A stretch of DNA of 64,000 nucleotides, taken from positions 496,001-560,000 of the forward strand of contig VZRR01009913.1 in assembly GCA_013398015.1 (NCBI GenBank), written 5' to 3'. The position numbers and the translations under genes were made by a program. Of this stretch, positions 13,501 to 26,900 are shown in pieces. Positions within the stretch are counted from its first letter, which is position 1. The number at the start of each line of letters is the position of its first letter. This stretch comes from Oreocharis arfaki. Its lineage: Eukaryota; Chordata; Aves; Passeriformes; Paramythiidae. Below the pieces are notes generated by a model, which saw nothing but the letters and a program-made list of their open reading frames with translations, made no database searches and was not told the DNA's origin.

Positions 13501-16500
13501 CGCAGCTGTGCAATAGAGCAAAGTGGTTGGCCACTGACACTTTAGAATACATGTCCTGATTACAAAAATTGAGGGTAGATAATAGAAGCGGTGTAAGAAT
13601 GGTAAGAACTGAATGAATACTCTTTTTCAAAGAGTAGAGATGCAGTGTTTTCTTGTGTGAGGGCTGATGGCTGATGATTTAGAGATTCTGGGACCTTTTT
13701 TAAGGATATGCCCTGGGTAAGGACAAGGGACTTCTCTCCACAGTATTCAACTAGTTCTTATACATGTTGCCCCCCAGAATTCCTCACCAAAGCCTTTGGA
13801 TTACACAGTGAATTAGCACTTGAATAGGTTGAATCAAAACCTCCTAGATATCAAGCTTTGGGCAATTTGCACTTTGTTTTGCTCATGTTAAAAATGAAAT
13901 AGGCATAATCAGATAATGAAATTTAGAATTGGAACTTGGAATACAATTTTAGTCCTAATAGATCAAAACACAGATTGTGAAGCTGCTGTTATTAAAGCTG
14001 TTAACATGTTTAAATGTTATTTCTTTAGTGCATATGCTCAACTACCACCCTGAGCAATAAACAATTTGATATTCTTGTCATCATAATTTAAAACCATGCA
14101 TAGCAAAGAATGACCACAAACTCTAATTTTAATTTTAATTTGTTAAATTTTATCATTCCCATAATGAAAGAAAACAGCAGCACCTTCTTCCTCAAAGGCT
14201 CTGGGAAAAAAAGAGTTTGGGAAATTACGGTAAGTTTTTTGTGTGAGTTTATGAACATCAAGTATGATTTGGAACCCATATAACGTATTGCAGACAACTT
14301 CATAGGTGGGAAGTGATATGTTTGTTGCATGCTCAGACATGCAGAGAAGAAACAAATCAGTCTGGGCCACCTGGAGAAAGTAAGGCTTATCATTTCTTTG
14401 AGCATCCTCACTGTTCACTTCTCATTTCACCAGAGTATAGCTTGTTTATAATTTTGAGAGACAGTACTAAAAGTCCGTGGAAACCTTGCTGGTTGTAAGA
14501 TATGAGGAGAGTATATAAAGACTGTACAGTGGGGAGTTCAAAATAAAGCCACTATATCATAAGAAAGTGTTCGTAGTTTCTATGCAATACTGCAAACAAA
14601 ATTAGGAAATGGTATTTCCTAAAGAAAATGCAAGAAAGTGAGTTCATGTCCTAGTACACTTGAAGAAAAAATGCTGGTAAGACACGGAACGTTTCTATCC
14701 ATCCAGCTCTGTGCTATCAGAGGCTGCATTCAAACCATCTTTTCATCCCTTAGCTTTCCCCTGGAGGGGAATACTGATACCAGAATCACAAGCACGATTG
14801 AAAGTATTTGTATAGTAGACTTATTTGGGGTAATAATATTTTGCATCTTTTTTCATGATTTGTCACAATTTCCAGAGTCAAAAATTGCCCATTAATACCA
14901 ATTAGAGACAAAGGTCAAAGACTGCCTAAGCAAACTCTTGGAAATATATCACTGATATATTCATGCAGTGTATTTTTGTGTAAAAAGTAATCAGTTACTA
15001 TTCAGAAACAGACTAGAGCATAGATATAGTCTAAATAACACTTTATGTATATCTGGTTTATGTATCTGATTCCCATAAAATGTGACACTGAGCTGAGTTT
15101 TCATTATTTGTAAAATTAGTGAATTTGAAACATGTTGCACGTGGTGGATTTTTCTGGGAATCTCTAGAAGATCTTATTTTCAAGTTTTTATGTGGAAAAC
15201 CCAAGAAATTCTGACTTCATATGCATCTGACAAGAACAGGTAATAGGAGAGGAGGAAAGTCTATTGTATTCAGACATGGTTTGTGAAACCTCTGCCAGTG
15301 GTTTAACTCCGAGCTGTAAAAGCCACACAATAAGTTAGTTAGAAAATGAAGGGAGGGAAGGAGCAGTAGGCAGAACACAGGCTCCCTCCTTAAAACATTT
15401 TTCTTAGATGTGTGAACTAGCACCCTTCCTTAAAAAAATACTGGAAGAGTTTTAGATGTAACAGATCAAAGCACAAACTGTGTGCTGGGCCCATCCTCAT
15501 CCAGAACTAGTTAGGCTTACTTAATGTTTATGCGAGGATAATTTTTTTTTCTGAAATCTTGATGATTGCAGTGGACCAAGCCCTTAATATTAAATCTTAT
15601 TTTAAAGGCAACAGCTCAAACCGTACCTTCAAATGCTGTTCTAAAGCATTTGTTAACTGCTGATATAACTATTACAATGCCAAATACCAAATAAATACCA
15701 ACTCTTCAGCTTTAGCAGGAAAAATTTTTGATAGAAGACCCCATTTCCTCCCAAACTGTGAGCTGACTTTCATTTGCTGGGCTCTTTTCAGGATCACAGC
15801 TTCAGATCACACTACTGCAAAGTGCTCAGTTATTTTAATGGGGCTCAAATTTACTACATGAAGCATATCATTTAGTTCTTTATGCAACTCAAAGCTTTTT
15901 TGGCAAGACATTAGAGAGTCATATATTTCAACAGCTATAGCTTTTCTGCTTATTCTAGAGGACATATAAAATTGCATCTCTAGTAATACCATAAATTAAA
16001 TTTCAAGTTAAGTTTTACAGTAAACTGATTTAGAATAAATATACTTTTTATAGCCCTACAAGCCAATGGTCATTCAGCATATTCAGAATCTACTTTTAAT
16101 TTTATAAGCAAATTTTTTGTTTTCTAGAATATATGAAGGGGGCTTTTTGTACTTTGGAAGGTAACAAGGGAAGACAGATTATCTGTCTGTCTTGTGAAGC
16201 AACCTAAAGAGTAGTCCACTGCTTTCTACAATATCCTTACCAATATAAATAGTGTGGAGTTGTGATCTACTGATCGACCCACACATTGTATGTTCAGAGC
16301 TGCCCCTATCCACTCTGTCTCTAAAATATTCTTGGACAGAAATGTGGATTTGTTTCAGGCTAAAGCTGCACCACTCATTTTCAGAGTGTTTTGGGGTTAT
16401 CCTTCCAGGACAACAGCCTGAAATATTTGCCTTAGACTTCAGTTTTCTTTGCTTGTAAACAGAAGTAGCTTTCTAGAACTATAGAGCATAGCTACTACAT

Positions 16501-16574
16501 TTTCCCTTGTTGCCCCATGTTCATTGCAGGTCTTCTGCACTGTAGGGAGGCTCCAGCTTCATCTTCTTTCTTTT

Positions 16575-16612
16575 CTTTCCACTGCTAACAGTGCTTTCCA
16601 CTGGTAACAGTA
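16575..16612 (+). repeat. Short tandem duplication, 19-base unit
   Basis: Two adjacent 19-base copies, CTTTCCACTGCTAACAGTG and CTTTCCACTGGTAACAGTA, differ at two positions. This looks like a small replication-slippage duplication. Confidence 0.75.
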
Positions 16613-18607
16613 GCAGTTTTCATTTCTAAATCACACTAGCATGTGTGATGCTTGCTGCATAGGAACCAAAGCATTTTTGTCCTGGCAAAGCACTAAGAAT
16701 GGAGACAATTGCAAGCAAGTAATGTAAAATGTCAACTAAATCAATTAAAATCTTGTGTAATTTTTTATGACAGTGACAGTGAAAGTATAATTGGAAAGCA
16801 GGGGAATTGCACCAGATAGCCAGCAGCTGAATTTCTATGTTCTTTCTTACTCCCTTAGTGCAAAGGAGGAAAGATACCTTTATTTCTTAAGTTTAGATTT
16901 GAGCTCACTGTTGGGAAAGAAACCCATTCTTTTTTTTACTCTTATGTACTTCAGCTGAATATATTTGATATTGAAATTCTCAAGAAAATAAACCCCATAC
17001 TGCTATTTCATAAAGTCAATTTTCAGGGGAGCAGACAGAGAAGAACTTTGAATTTTTGCTCAAACATTATTCAAATGGGGCAAGTCCAAATCATATTCTA
17101 ATGCAACTTCTAAGTCTCATAACCTGCAATATTTACAAGGAGTAAATGCCTGTGAACATTTTGCAGCTGAAGTAGAGCAAGAGTGAAAATAAGAAAATTA
17201 TGTATATAATCCCAAAACATTCTACATTTCATAGGATTCATGTAAGGTGGAATGCAGGGGAGTTTTGATAAGTACTATTCTAAAATGTTGAGTGTTTGGG
17301 CAACATAAATCTGGACAAAATCTGCATTTCAGGACTAGCTCAGGTAAATCCTAACCTTCCATTTGGAACTATGATCTTGTAAACTTTTCTTGATAAAAAA
17401 CCTGAATTTTTCTTGCCATAATAGGGTCTTCGTTTTGGGCCATGACTGGGGTAAAAGGCATAGCACAGAAGTATTAGAAGGAAGACCTTAGGAGTCTGCA
17501 TTGTTTCCCCACTGGTCCCTTTGAAGCTGGCAAATGAGCCTGGCAGGAGCGGGACTGAAGATTTAAATGGAGCTTTGGAAGAGCTTCCGGGGAGATGTGA
17601 GCAGCAGTCCCTGGAGCTGATTTATGAAACTGCATTCACAAACCCATTTATCACCCCAGTGTTCACGAGACACGAGAGCGTATTCATCCCTGCTTGCCAT
17701 ACCTGTCCTGCCCATCACAGGGCACATCTCAGAATCTGAACAAATCTACTTGTTCTTTGCTGAAGTACTGCAAAAACTGTTTCTGCTTTTATTTTTGCTC
17801 TGTGATTATAAATAGGAGTAAGTAAATAATAACCAAAAACTCTAGGAAGTTTGTTTCATAGGATTAGTCTACCAACGCAATGACTAGTTCATCACTTCCA
17901 GCATTATATTTAATTTAACATTTTTATCATTTTATCATGTATTCTTTTGAAGGGATTTGGGCAACGCAATGGGATTTGTACAGTCTTTTGGATAGTAGAT
18001 AGGAAAAGTTAATTTAGTGATTTTTAGAGATTTTGTGAGTTTTCTTTTTCAATTATTTTTTGAAGGTAATTGTGAACTCTGAGCAAAGCAATCATGTAGG
18101 GCTATTTCCAAATTTGCAAAAGTATATATTTAATGCCAGTTATTAGTTTATCTCACACAGATGAAGCAGCAGCTCTAGTAATGACATTCTAATTGGTTTT
18201 CATGGCATTAAGCAGCATATTAGCTAGAGGTTTACAGTTTCTTTGTGTGCAGTATTTGCTGGTGACAGTTTCTCACAGCAAGTACAAATGTACCTTATTA
18301 CAGCTTCAGTGTATAGGAAGTATTAACTACCATTTGGGATAGCCATCAGCTTTAGGAAAAGCTTCTAAAAGTTCCCAGTGGGCAAAGATTTGATGTTGTG
18401 TAGCAATGCAGAACCTACAGCTGCTAAATGAAACTGTTCTCTCTATGTTTGTTTCTATGTACACATAGCATAAACACTTTTAATCTGGCATTCAGTTTGG
18501 CACATTGCTTTTTGTGATTACAGGTGTTTATAATATGCCATGGGATTGTGGATCTTTTAAGGTTCCTTTCAGTGCTTTCTAGTTTCTGAGTATGAATTTC
18601 ATGGTTT

Positions 18608-18673
18608 AAAAAAAAAAAATCAATGCAATCATTAAAGCTAGAACCATTTTTTTTCTTCTTTTTTTTTTTTTTT
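18608..18673. repeat. A-tract and T-tract pair
   Basis: A run of 12 A (18608-18619) is followed about 37 bases later by a T-rich tract ending in a long pure T run (to 18673). The two could pair as an imperfect stem. No transposon consensus is attached to either tract, so a retroposon tail is not shown. Confidence 0.65.
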
Positions 18674-18680
18674 CCAATTT

Positions 18681-18716
18681 GGGGTTTGGCTTTTTGTGGG
18701 GAGGGGCGGTTGAGGG
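18681..18716 (+). other. Possible G-quadruplex motif
   Basis: Four G runs (18681-18684, 18698-18701, 18703-18706, 18714-18716) are separated by loops of 13, 1 and 7 bases, directly after the T-tract. The first loop is longer than the usual limit, so folding is only possible, not expected. Confidence 0.35.
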
Positions 18717-20597
18717 AAGCTAGAATTTCTACATATTTCTGTACCTTCAGAAGCTGAGTCTTTTACACTATCAAAAGACTAATGATCAGATCCCAAGAGC
18801 TGGAAACAGTAAAAGTTTAGCTGTTCTGCACAAGGAAACTAAAACTGATAGTCTCAATCAAACGAGGCAGAAACGATCACACATTTGTCAGAAACTCTCT
18901 GCCCTAGTTACTGTGCAGCAGGACTACATGCACATCACTTTAGACAATAAACAGTTCCAGCCTGCACTGATTAGACTCAATAGTACTATTTTATGCTGAT
19001 CAGAGGGCAAGAGATTGACAGCAAAAAATATGCCTTTAAATACACTCCTTTGTGAGGCACGTGCATCCTTTTTTCATACTTGATCTCAAGAGACTGATAG
19101 AAGTTATTTTTCTACTCTCCTCAACTTTTTACCACTCATTTTCCTCCATTCTGTTTCTATTCCTGTTTGACAGAAAAGGATCCCCACATGAAGTTTCCAG
19201 TAGAGGTTCATTAATCCAGCTGTCCTAGTGTCCCTTGGTGCTGTGCCTTAGTCTGCACTTCCCAGGTGTTAGCGTGTTTCCTGCATGCTGATCTCTTGGC
19301 TGCAGTGAGGCAGGCATTGATTCAAGCCAGCTCACACTCGCATCGCTTTGTCTCCCTTTCATCCCTTTCTGAACAGTGGCACTGAGCTCCTCGCAGCAGA
19401 GAGTCAGAAAGGAAGGGAATGAAAATGAGGTTTTAGAAACCTGTAAGGCTTGCCCAGTATTTTTCACAGGGCATGACAAACCTTTCTCATTAGGCATGAG
19501 ATCAAAATGGAGCCTGACAGCTTTCTCAGAGAATTAATAGGAGTTTCAACATTGTGTGCTGAGTCTGATCATGAACCACAAATGTGGCCAGATCCCATGC
19601 TCAAATTATGTTTAGTAATGTGAGTCAAGTAAATACAGGACTGCTCTCTCTTCATTTGTCCCTGGCTCATTTGTCTGGAATTTATCTATGTTACTAAGGC
19701 AAAAAGAGCTGAAAGACGCACTTCAGTGCTGCATCACTCTCTGAGAGATATTTTCCTACTTTAAAGCAATTCTAGTCTGAAAACTGATTATGTAAGGATG
19801 TCATCTTCCACTCAGGAGATTTGCTTGCTCAGGACCACCTGCTAATGTGAATGCTGGGATGCCGTCTGCTCTCTTTCCTGCTGGCTGGGTCCAAGAGCAC
19901 CTATACTCCAGCGAGGGTAGGAGCTGGGCACTTTACCGACTCATCAATCATGGACAGGCTGCTGACTAATTTCCATTATAGTGTCCATCTGTGTGCCCCA
20001 TTCTGTGGGGACAAAAGGCACTCTGTAATTATGGATAAGCCTCTAATTATACCTGAGCGATTTCATGAATAGAAATAAGGACACACAGATCAAACTTCGA
20101 TGAGTATTTAGCTATCCACAGGCTTCACAGTGGAGTTTGAGCCAGAGAGAAGTTACCTATGTTTCCCTGGGCCACAGTATAGGACTGGTAAGGAAAGAAA
20201 GGAAAGGGTTTTGTCTTCTTTTAGCAAGATGAAATGCCTAATTTTGAAGCTCGGTGTTAAGTTTGGAAGCACACGTCAAAAAAAACTGTGGTAAAATAAA
20301 TGAACGGGTATGTATAGCCATAGGGTAAATTAAATCCCTCAAGAATCCTATAGAAACAGTGTATGAAATGATTTTGAGAAATTGAAAGACTGATGGCATA
20401 CAGATCCCAGAAAAACATCTAGGATTTCTACCCTATTTTCTTTCCTTTTGTCATTTTTGTCTAAAAGTCCTGGGGAACTGAAGGTCTTGAACCCTTGTAT
20501 GATCTTGTAATCTAGAGTCTTTATTGCTATTTAAGATGTGTGCAGCATACGTACCGTTTGTCCTCCCAGAGGAATTGTAAAATATTGTGGTAGGTTA

Positions 20598-20823
20598 ATG
20601 GCATGAAGCTGAGCCAGGGGAGGTTTAGGCTGGATATTAGTAAAAGGTTTTTCACTCAGTGGCACTGGGACAGGCTCCCCAGGGAAGTGGTCCCAGCACC
20701 AGCCTGATGGAGTTCAAGGAGTGCTTGGACAACACTCTCAGATACGTGGTGTGACCTTGGGGTGTTGTGTGGGGCCTGATGGTTCCCTTCCAACTCAGAA
20801 GATTCTATGATTCTATGATTCTA
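20598..20823 (+). mobile_element. CR1 LINE, 5'-truncated 3' end
   Basis: This is a typical bird CR1 3' terminus on the plus strand. It contains the terminal ORF2 codons (around 20650-20720, including CACTGGGACAGGCTCCCC, followed by a GGGAAGTGG block) and the short 3' UTR with TTCCCTTCCAACTC. It ends in repeated ATTCTATG-type 8-mers at about 20802-20823. The reverse-transcriptase portion is missing, as expected from the strong 5' truncation of CR1 copies. TAGGTTA occurs at both edges (20591-20597 and 20822-20828). CR1 usually makes no long target duplications, so this may be chance. Relatively few differences from the remembered consensus and an intact tail suggest a moderately young copy. Confidence 0.92.
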
Positions 20824-22029
20824 GGTTACTAAAGGCCAACCTGAAGCTACCTAAGTCATACCTAATCTGAAGGAATCACAGACAAGCCATGTATTTCAAC
20901 AAAGAATTTCACTCAAGTTGCTCTACAATTTGTGAGAGGAAGGTTAAATTCAGACTGCTAGAAATAAAGCGTTCAAAGCGCTAAAGCATTGAACCAACAT
21001 TCCATCTGTAATGATCTATCTTTAAAAAGAATATCATAAAAGGCTATATTGATTAATATTGCATTTGGGAGCCTTTGGGTTGTGTAGCAGCAAGCTAGTG
21101 TTATTGCAAAGAAGTTTATGCAATATTAAACTGAGACCAAGTGGTGTGAGGCTACTAACACACAGAGACACGTCAGAGTTGCAATATAAATAAAATTTAA
21201 AGTTATTTAGTAGGAACAGTTGATGGGATTGCAGTAGCACTCATAGATTTCAAGAATTGTCACAAAACACACTGAAAAAAATTATACAAAACTTTTAGGA
21301 CCCAAAGGCACAAGCAAAATGCAGATGAAATATGTGAAAATGGTTAATTGTCACAGCTTGAATTGTATCTTCTGATAACTATCTTCCACTCCTGCAGTCA
21401 GATTTACCCTGGAAAATCCAAACTGCAGTCACATTCCATGTGGGCATAACCATCTGCTTGTGCTAGTTGGACTTGTACCTAAGGGCATTATTCAGAAGAT
21501 GCTTGTCTCTGTTACTAATAACACTTAATACTGCAGCATTAGCTTTAAAAATGCAATCCATTTTCCACCATCCATCATTTAATTACTCTGATTTCATTCT
21601 CTATGAATAATATACATGGCCTCTCTTTGCTGGCAGTTCTACTTTCAGATTTCTGATGCTACTATAGGACTTTTTTAAAAAATTCTATAATTGCAGTAAT
21701 TACAGTGCAATGAAAAGACTGTATGTTCTTATGCAGTTTCAAAATAAAAATAATAACAAGGTTCTTTTTTTTATTTAATTCGTGTCTCATCCCTTGACTT
21801 CTTGCACAGTATCTGTTGATAAGGCTGTTAAGGATGTTGGTTGCTTTCTGTTATTTTTCTAAAAATTGCATTAAAATGTTGCCAGGATGAAAGGTGAAAT
21901 TTCAAAACTCAGGACCAATATGACTGAAGTTGGGGCAAGGTTTGTTATGTTTCATAAAATAAGATTCCTTTTTACTGGCTAGGGTTTATTTGCTATGCCA
22001 GGTGAAAAGGAGGAAGATTGACTGAAAGG

Positions 22030-22155
22030 TCCTGAGAGACCCTGGTCCCAGCTTTGTCACTGACTTAGACTTAGATGTCAAAGTAGTTCTGATTTTCTGC
22101 ATCACTTACCTCCTCCATGCAATGTGGAATTAGGGTGACAATATTTAATCAGCTT
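22030..22155 (+). mobile_element. Possible ancient MIR-type SINE relic
   Basis: The order of short words follows the conserved core and tail of amniote MIR/CORE-SINEs: 'cctggtcccagctttgtcac', then 'ctgacttag', a degraded 'cttacctcctccatgcaatg' and 'gacaatatt'. Similarity is only word-level and judged from memory. A repeat-library search is needed, and a chance match is possible. Confidence 0.35.
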
Positions 22156-22606
22156 AAATGGGAGCCATTAGATCTAAGATCTCTGTTAAAACTCTGTGCT
22201 GTGACTCTCAGGAAGTGCTTTGAAGGCTTAAACCTGGGCCAGGGGTAACTGAACCGTGTATTGCCTAGTTTCTAGAGGGGCGAAGAACCTGGAAGAGTAA
22301 AAAAGCCCAGCAATCCTAGTACTTTTTCAAAGCAGTGCAGATGAGTTTGCAAAGACCAGAATCTGCTTCAGCCTGAAGAGAACTTTTCCAGGAATAACCA
22401 GGGCTACATTAGACCTTTCCATGTGGCCAGCATGTTTTGAAGGAGACACGCCAGGACCTGGAAACTGAAGAAATACAGAGTACAACAATTTCTTAGTAGC
22501 AATATTTTTTTTGCTGCACTCACAATTTATTCTTTGGCTTGCGGTATCCTAACCCATGCATTTGTATCACACTTGAACAAAGAAGTCAAGTACCACAATG
22601 GTGCAA

Positions 22607-22622
22607 ATATATATATATATAT
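22607..22622. repeat. (AT)8 microsatellite
   Basis: Eight uninterrupted AT units. Confidence 0.9.
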
Positions 22623-23321
22623 GACCCAGAATAAATAATCTCTTCTGCCTGAGAAGGCTCATCACTAGAAAAAGTAAAAGCATGCAATGTACCAAGCATA
22701 ATCTAATAGCATGAAACTCTTCTTTTGGCTACAGGGGGGTTATATAGGCAGGCTTGAAGGAGACCACAGATTGCACAACCTTGCCATTTCCCATGAGAAA
22801 CTAGTTTTGTTAATGATTTCCAGGACAGCGCTTTCAAGAAACAACAGAGAACATGATCACTCTGTTCTATGGATGGATTATTACCTGCAAATTTGAATAG
22901 TATGTCTCCAGACAATTCAGCAGCACCTGTGACACTAAAAACATCTATTTGTATTCCACACTTCATGTTTTGGCAGTTTGGCAGGCTGCGCCTTCCATCA
23001 TTCTGACATACTGAAACAGAGCTCAATGTGACTCAGTAGAACAATGAGCATTAGCTGCTGGGATTAAAGTTTTTTGCTAAACCATCATCTATCCATCTAT
23101 TCAAAATGAAGCATATAAAGACAGTTTGCTAATTACCTAAATTAAACGAGTTATCTGAATACTCGTACGTCTTTATGACCAAACGAAAATGCATTATTTC
23201 AACTAACATGTTCATGTCTGTTCAGAGATGCCCAGGTATTACTCATGTTGAACTGAATCAACTACCCTGTCTGAATGTTCAGCACTCCCATTAAACTGCC
23301 TAAAAACTTGTTCTGTAAGTC

Positions 23322-23945
23322 AGTGCTTGCAGCCCAGAAAGCCAATCAGATCTCAGCCTGCATAAAAAACAGCATGGTCAGCAGGTCATGAAGGAAATTC
23401 TGCCCCTCTGCTCTCCTGATATCCCACCTGAAGTGCTGCATCCAGCTCCGGAGTCCCCAGCACAAGACATGAACCTATTGAAGTGGATCTAGACAAGGGC
23501 CACAGAAATGGTCAGAGGACTGGAACACCTCCCCTCTGAAGGCAGGCTGGGAGAGTTGGGATTGTTCAGCCTGGAAAAGGCTTTAGGGAGATCTGAACAC
23601 AGCCCTTAAATACGTAAAGGGGCCTTATAAGAAAGCGGGAGGGAGAATTTTCACCAAGGCCTGCAGTGGTGGGACAAGGGGCAGTTTTAACCTGAAAGAG
23701 GGTAGATTTAGATGTGACGTAAGGAAGAATTTCTTTTCTGTGAGGGTGGTGAGACACTGGAACAGGTTGCCCAGAGAAGCTGGGGATGCCCCAAGGAAAT
23801 GGTGGGAAATGGTGGTGTCACCATCCCCGGAAACGTTCAAAAAACAAGTGATGTGGCACTTTGCAATACAGTTTAGTGGGCATGGTAATATTAGGTCAAA
23901 GGCTGATGATCTTGGAAGTCTTTTCTTCTATGGTTCTGTGAAAAA
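23322..23945 (+). mobile_element. CR1 LINE, 3' part of ORF2 plus 3' UTR
   Basis: The fragment starts in ORF2 at the codons after 'CAGTGCTTGCAGCCCAGAAA' and runs to the 3' UTR near 23942. Recognisable ORF2 words on the plus strand include 'GLFSLEK'-like codons near 23561-23585 and 'RVVRHWNRLPRE' at 23743-23778, which are part of the conserved CR1 C-terminus. Stops and frameshifts break the frame, so it is dead. The last bases (TCTTCTATGGTTCTGTGAA) are a decayed form of the CR1 8-mer tail. Upstream ORF2 including the endonuclease and catalytic reverse-transcriptase motifs is absent. It is more diverged than the copy at 20598-20823. Confidence 0.9.
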
Positions 23946-26900
23946 GGGGAGTCATTGGAAGCTCAGGCAGATAGATATGCTTATGCACTTACAAATCTTA
24001 GTATCTATTTCTACCACTCGTTGACTGTATTGGGAACTGCACTGATCCTCTGTAATCTCCCAGGACATCAGCATAGGACAGTGAAGCTCTCAGGCTCAGA
24101 CCGTGTTTCTGGTCAGCAGTCCTATCAGTTAAACCATAGGCACCAGTGCTGGGTGTTGCTTCAGCCATCCAGCTCTGTTCTCTGGGGATAGCTGTCACTA
24201 GCCCAAATGAAGCTGCCTGCTTCCTCAGTTGTCTCCGCTTTGACTTAGAGAGGAAGGCATGTCCTTGTATAAAAGCTTCCTTCCTCTTTGTCTTCAGCTT
24301 AATTAGCAATTCCATCCTGAATACACATATATTTGGGGGCTACTTGACCTGTACTACTTCTCTTTTCTTCCTCCTTCTTTTTAAATAAGAGCACGATGTA
24401 AATACATATCTTAAAGGAAAAAAAATGCATCACAAATTGCAGAAATGTAAACTGCTCTTATTAAGGACAAAAAGATAATGCAGTCAGATTTCATTATGCA
24501 TATGTTATAAGAGTAATTGCCTTTTGCAGTTACAAGGCATTCTATTTGCATGCTGGAGATATTCATGGAGACAGCATATAACAAACTGCCTCTCAAGAAA
24601 AATAGGCTGAAACCATTGCCACCATGTTAATATAGACAATAAAGAAGTAATTAAATGTTTTTAACTGCCTTCCTTTTAAATGTCTCTAACTCAAATTACT
24701 TTCCCCCTATTATTCATTTTCACCCTTATTGTAAATGTATCAATCTTGTAAATGTTCGTGTTTGGTGAGCCTGCTTTTGATAACTGACTGGCTAGGGACA
24801 GTCCTAGGAAAAATGGGAGACTCTGTGCTCCCTGACTTTGTGAAGAGGTCAGGTAGAGAGCTTGTAAGGATCACAATGTTGAGAGAAAAAGGAAATGAAG
24901 AAATGAAAATAGGCTTAGAATTCAATATAGTCTGGAAAATAACATCAGGAAAATAGGTGGTCAGGGAAAAATCAACAATCTGAGCTGGAAATTACTTGGT
25001 TCACTGTAGTAAAACTCACCATTAAGATGATGGTCAGTTCCTGAGAAGGCTGATATGAAACACATTCCTCTCCTACCAGCTTCAAAGTTTGTGTAAGCTC
25101 TTCTCCCTCCCTCGGTCCTTGCTTCCTTCCTCCAGCTCAGGTATTGATGCTCCCCTCTTGTTGGGGTGTGTACCAGGATGGGAGAAAGGGACATTTCCTA
25201 TGAGTCCATCACTCGTTGTCCCACTACTGCTTCCTGGCTGCAGTCCCAGAACTGGCTAATGATCGCAGACAACATATGGTCTGTGAACAAGAGGTCTCTT
25301 GTTTTTAAAAACAAAGATCAGGTGCTGGAAAAGAGATCTTGAAAGCAATGTGTAAATGATAGGAAATCAGTCAAGGGAGAACGTGATATGAAGCTGGTGA
25401 AACAGACACACCAGGAGCGATTTTGAGGAACAGATACTACTGCCTGCAGCTGGGAGCTTGCTGCTGGTAGGGGAAGAAAGTGACAGGAGAGCAGACAAGG
25501 AGCCACACAGCTCCCAGATTGGTACCCTGCATTCCACAGGGCCTGCACACTTTCCTTGTCAATGCACCAGCTTTCTAGAACTCCCATATCCTGCTCCATG
25601 GCTCACGTCCACAGAGGTGTTCAAGTAACTTATTCCTGTTTAAGAACTTATCCATCCAAATTAGTAGCAATTCATGGATTCTTATCTAGCAGGAGCAGTG
25701 GGCAGAGCTCTGATTTGGAGTATTTCAGTGGAATGAAAAAGAGCTGAAGTGTTTACACAGGAATCTAGTGCCTCACTCTCAAAGTACTTTTCTGGACCGA
25801 GAGAATTCAGCCTTCTCTGCCACCTGATGCTGGTTAAATCCAAAGATTGACGATGTTTGAGTAAGAGGCAGAATTTTTTTTTGGAAGATTTCATTCATTA
25901 AAAATCGAAGACTGGAAATGTAACAGGTATTCTCAAAATAGGTGCAGGGTTTTCTGTAACTAACACTTCACTCTGAAAGTCATGAATCAAAAAATTATAG
26001 CAAAATTGGGGTAGCCATTGAGGAAAATGCTTGCTTTACTGAAACAGTTTTGATACAGGTCCCTATTTCTCCACCACTGTGATGCACATATTACAATGCA
26101 GTATTTTTCTCCATATGCTCTTTTTTTGCACCAGTTTGGTTTCCGTGTGTTCAAATACCCACAGCTACCAGTGGATGACATCATAAAGCTTTGTTGCAGA
26201 TAAAAAATAAAATAATGAATGTGAAACATTTACTATAACCCTATTGGGAAAATACAGATAGCATAGACTTTCTTGTGCAATTTACAATGTAGAGGGATAT
26301 TTTTGTCTTGTGCTTGTAAATTCACATGAATATTTATTTCTGTAGACTGTGGCTTTCTTTCACCCTGAAAGCTCTCTAAAAATCTATCCAGATTTTTTCT
26401 TCTGCCCTTTCATTACAATAAAATGAGTTGGCTTGCTGATTCCCTAATTTAAGCATTATTTGAATGGTGCAAATGATTTCTGTGGTATTTATAAGACAGT
26501 AAATGTGTGCTGATTTTGCTTATAATAAACAACACACAGTGGGGCTGCTCTTCTCACATTAGGGATGGTCAGGAAATGCAGACTACAAGGTTGTAGGTAT
26601 TAATAATGGCTTTCATTCAATAATCCAAAGCACTGTCTTTCCCAGTTTTGATCATTATGGATATTTGGTTAGAATTAGCAGAAATCTGTTTCTGTTGGGA
26701 AACTGCTAACCCTTGTCTCAGTGCTGTTGATATTCAGAAAGCTTTCTGCTGAAAAAATATCCTTCTGTACACTGAAGCCATTGTCTGTGAGCAAAGCTAG
26801 TAACAAAAACCAACCCCTCCCGCCATTGCAAACCACTCTGCACATTTGGGAAGGTACAATTTTCAGAAGTTTTGCAGATCTTTGGATCGTTAAGATGTCT

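Larger units (their letters stand above)
5680..20597. other. Long unique non-coding stretch
   Basis: No gene or recognisable large transposon was found. The longest frame (163 codons, minus strand, 8025-8516) matches no family I know and lies in a locally GC-richer patch. A few simple-sequence items are listed separately. Patches around 17520-17740, 18130-18260 and 19850-20080 are complex, poor in simple repeats and contain paired TAATTA-like sites. They read like conserved non-coding elements, but this cannot be tested without alignment. Confidence 0.55.
20824..23321. other. Non-coding stretch between CR1 copies
   Basis: No gene was seen. It contains an (AT)8 microsatellite at 22607-22622 and one possible MIR-type SINE relic (listed separately). 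Reading frames at 22703-23026 and 22711-22896 lie on opposite strands, overlap and resemble nothing known. Confidence 0.55.

Noticed and set aside
23740..24024. 94-codon plus-strand frame with a conserved-looking N-terminus
   Set aside because: RVVRHWNRLPRE is the CR1 ORF2 C-terminus. The remainder is 3' UTR and flanking sequence.
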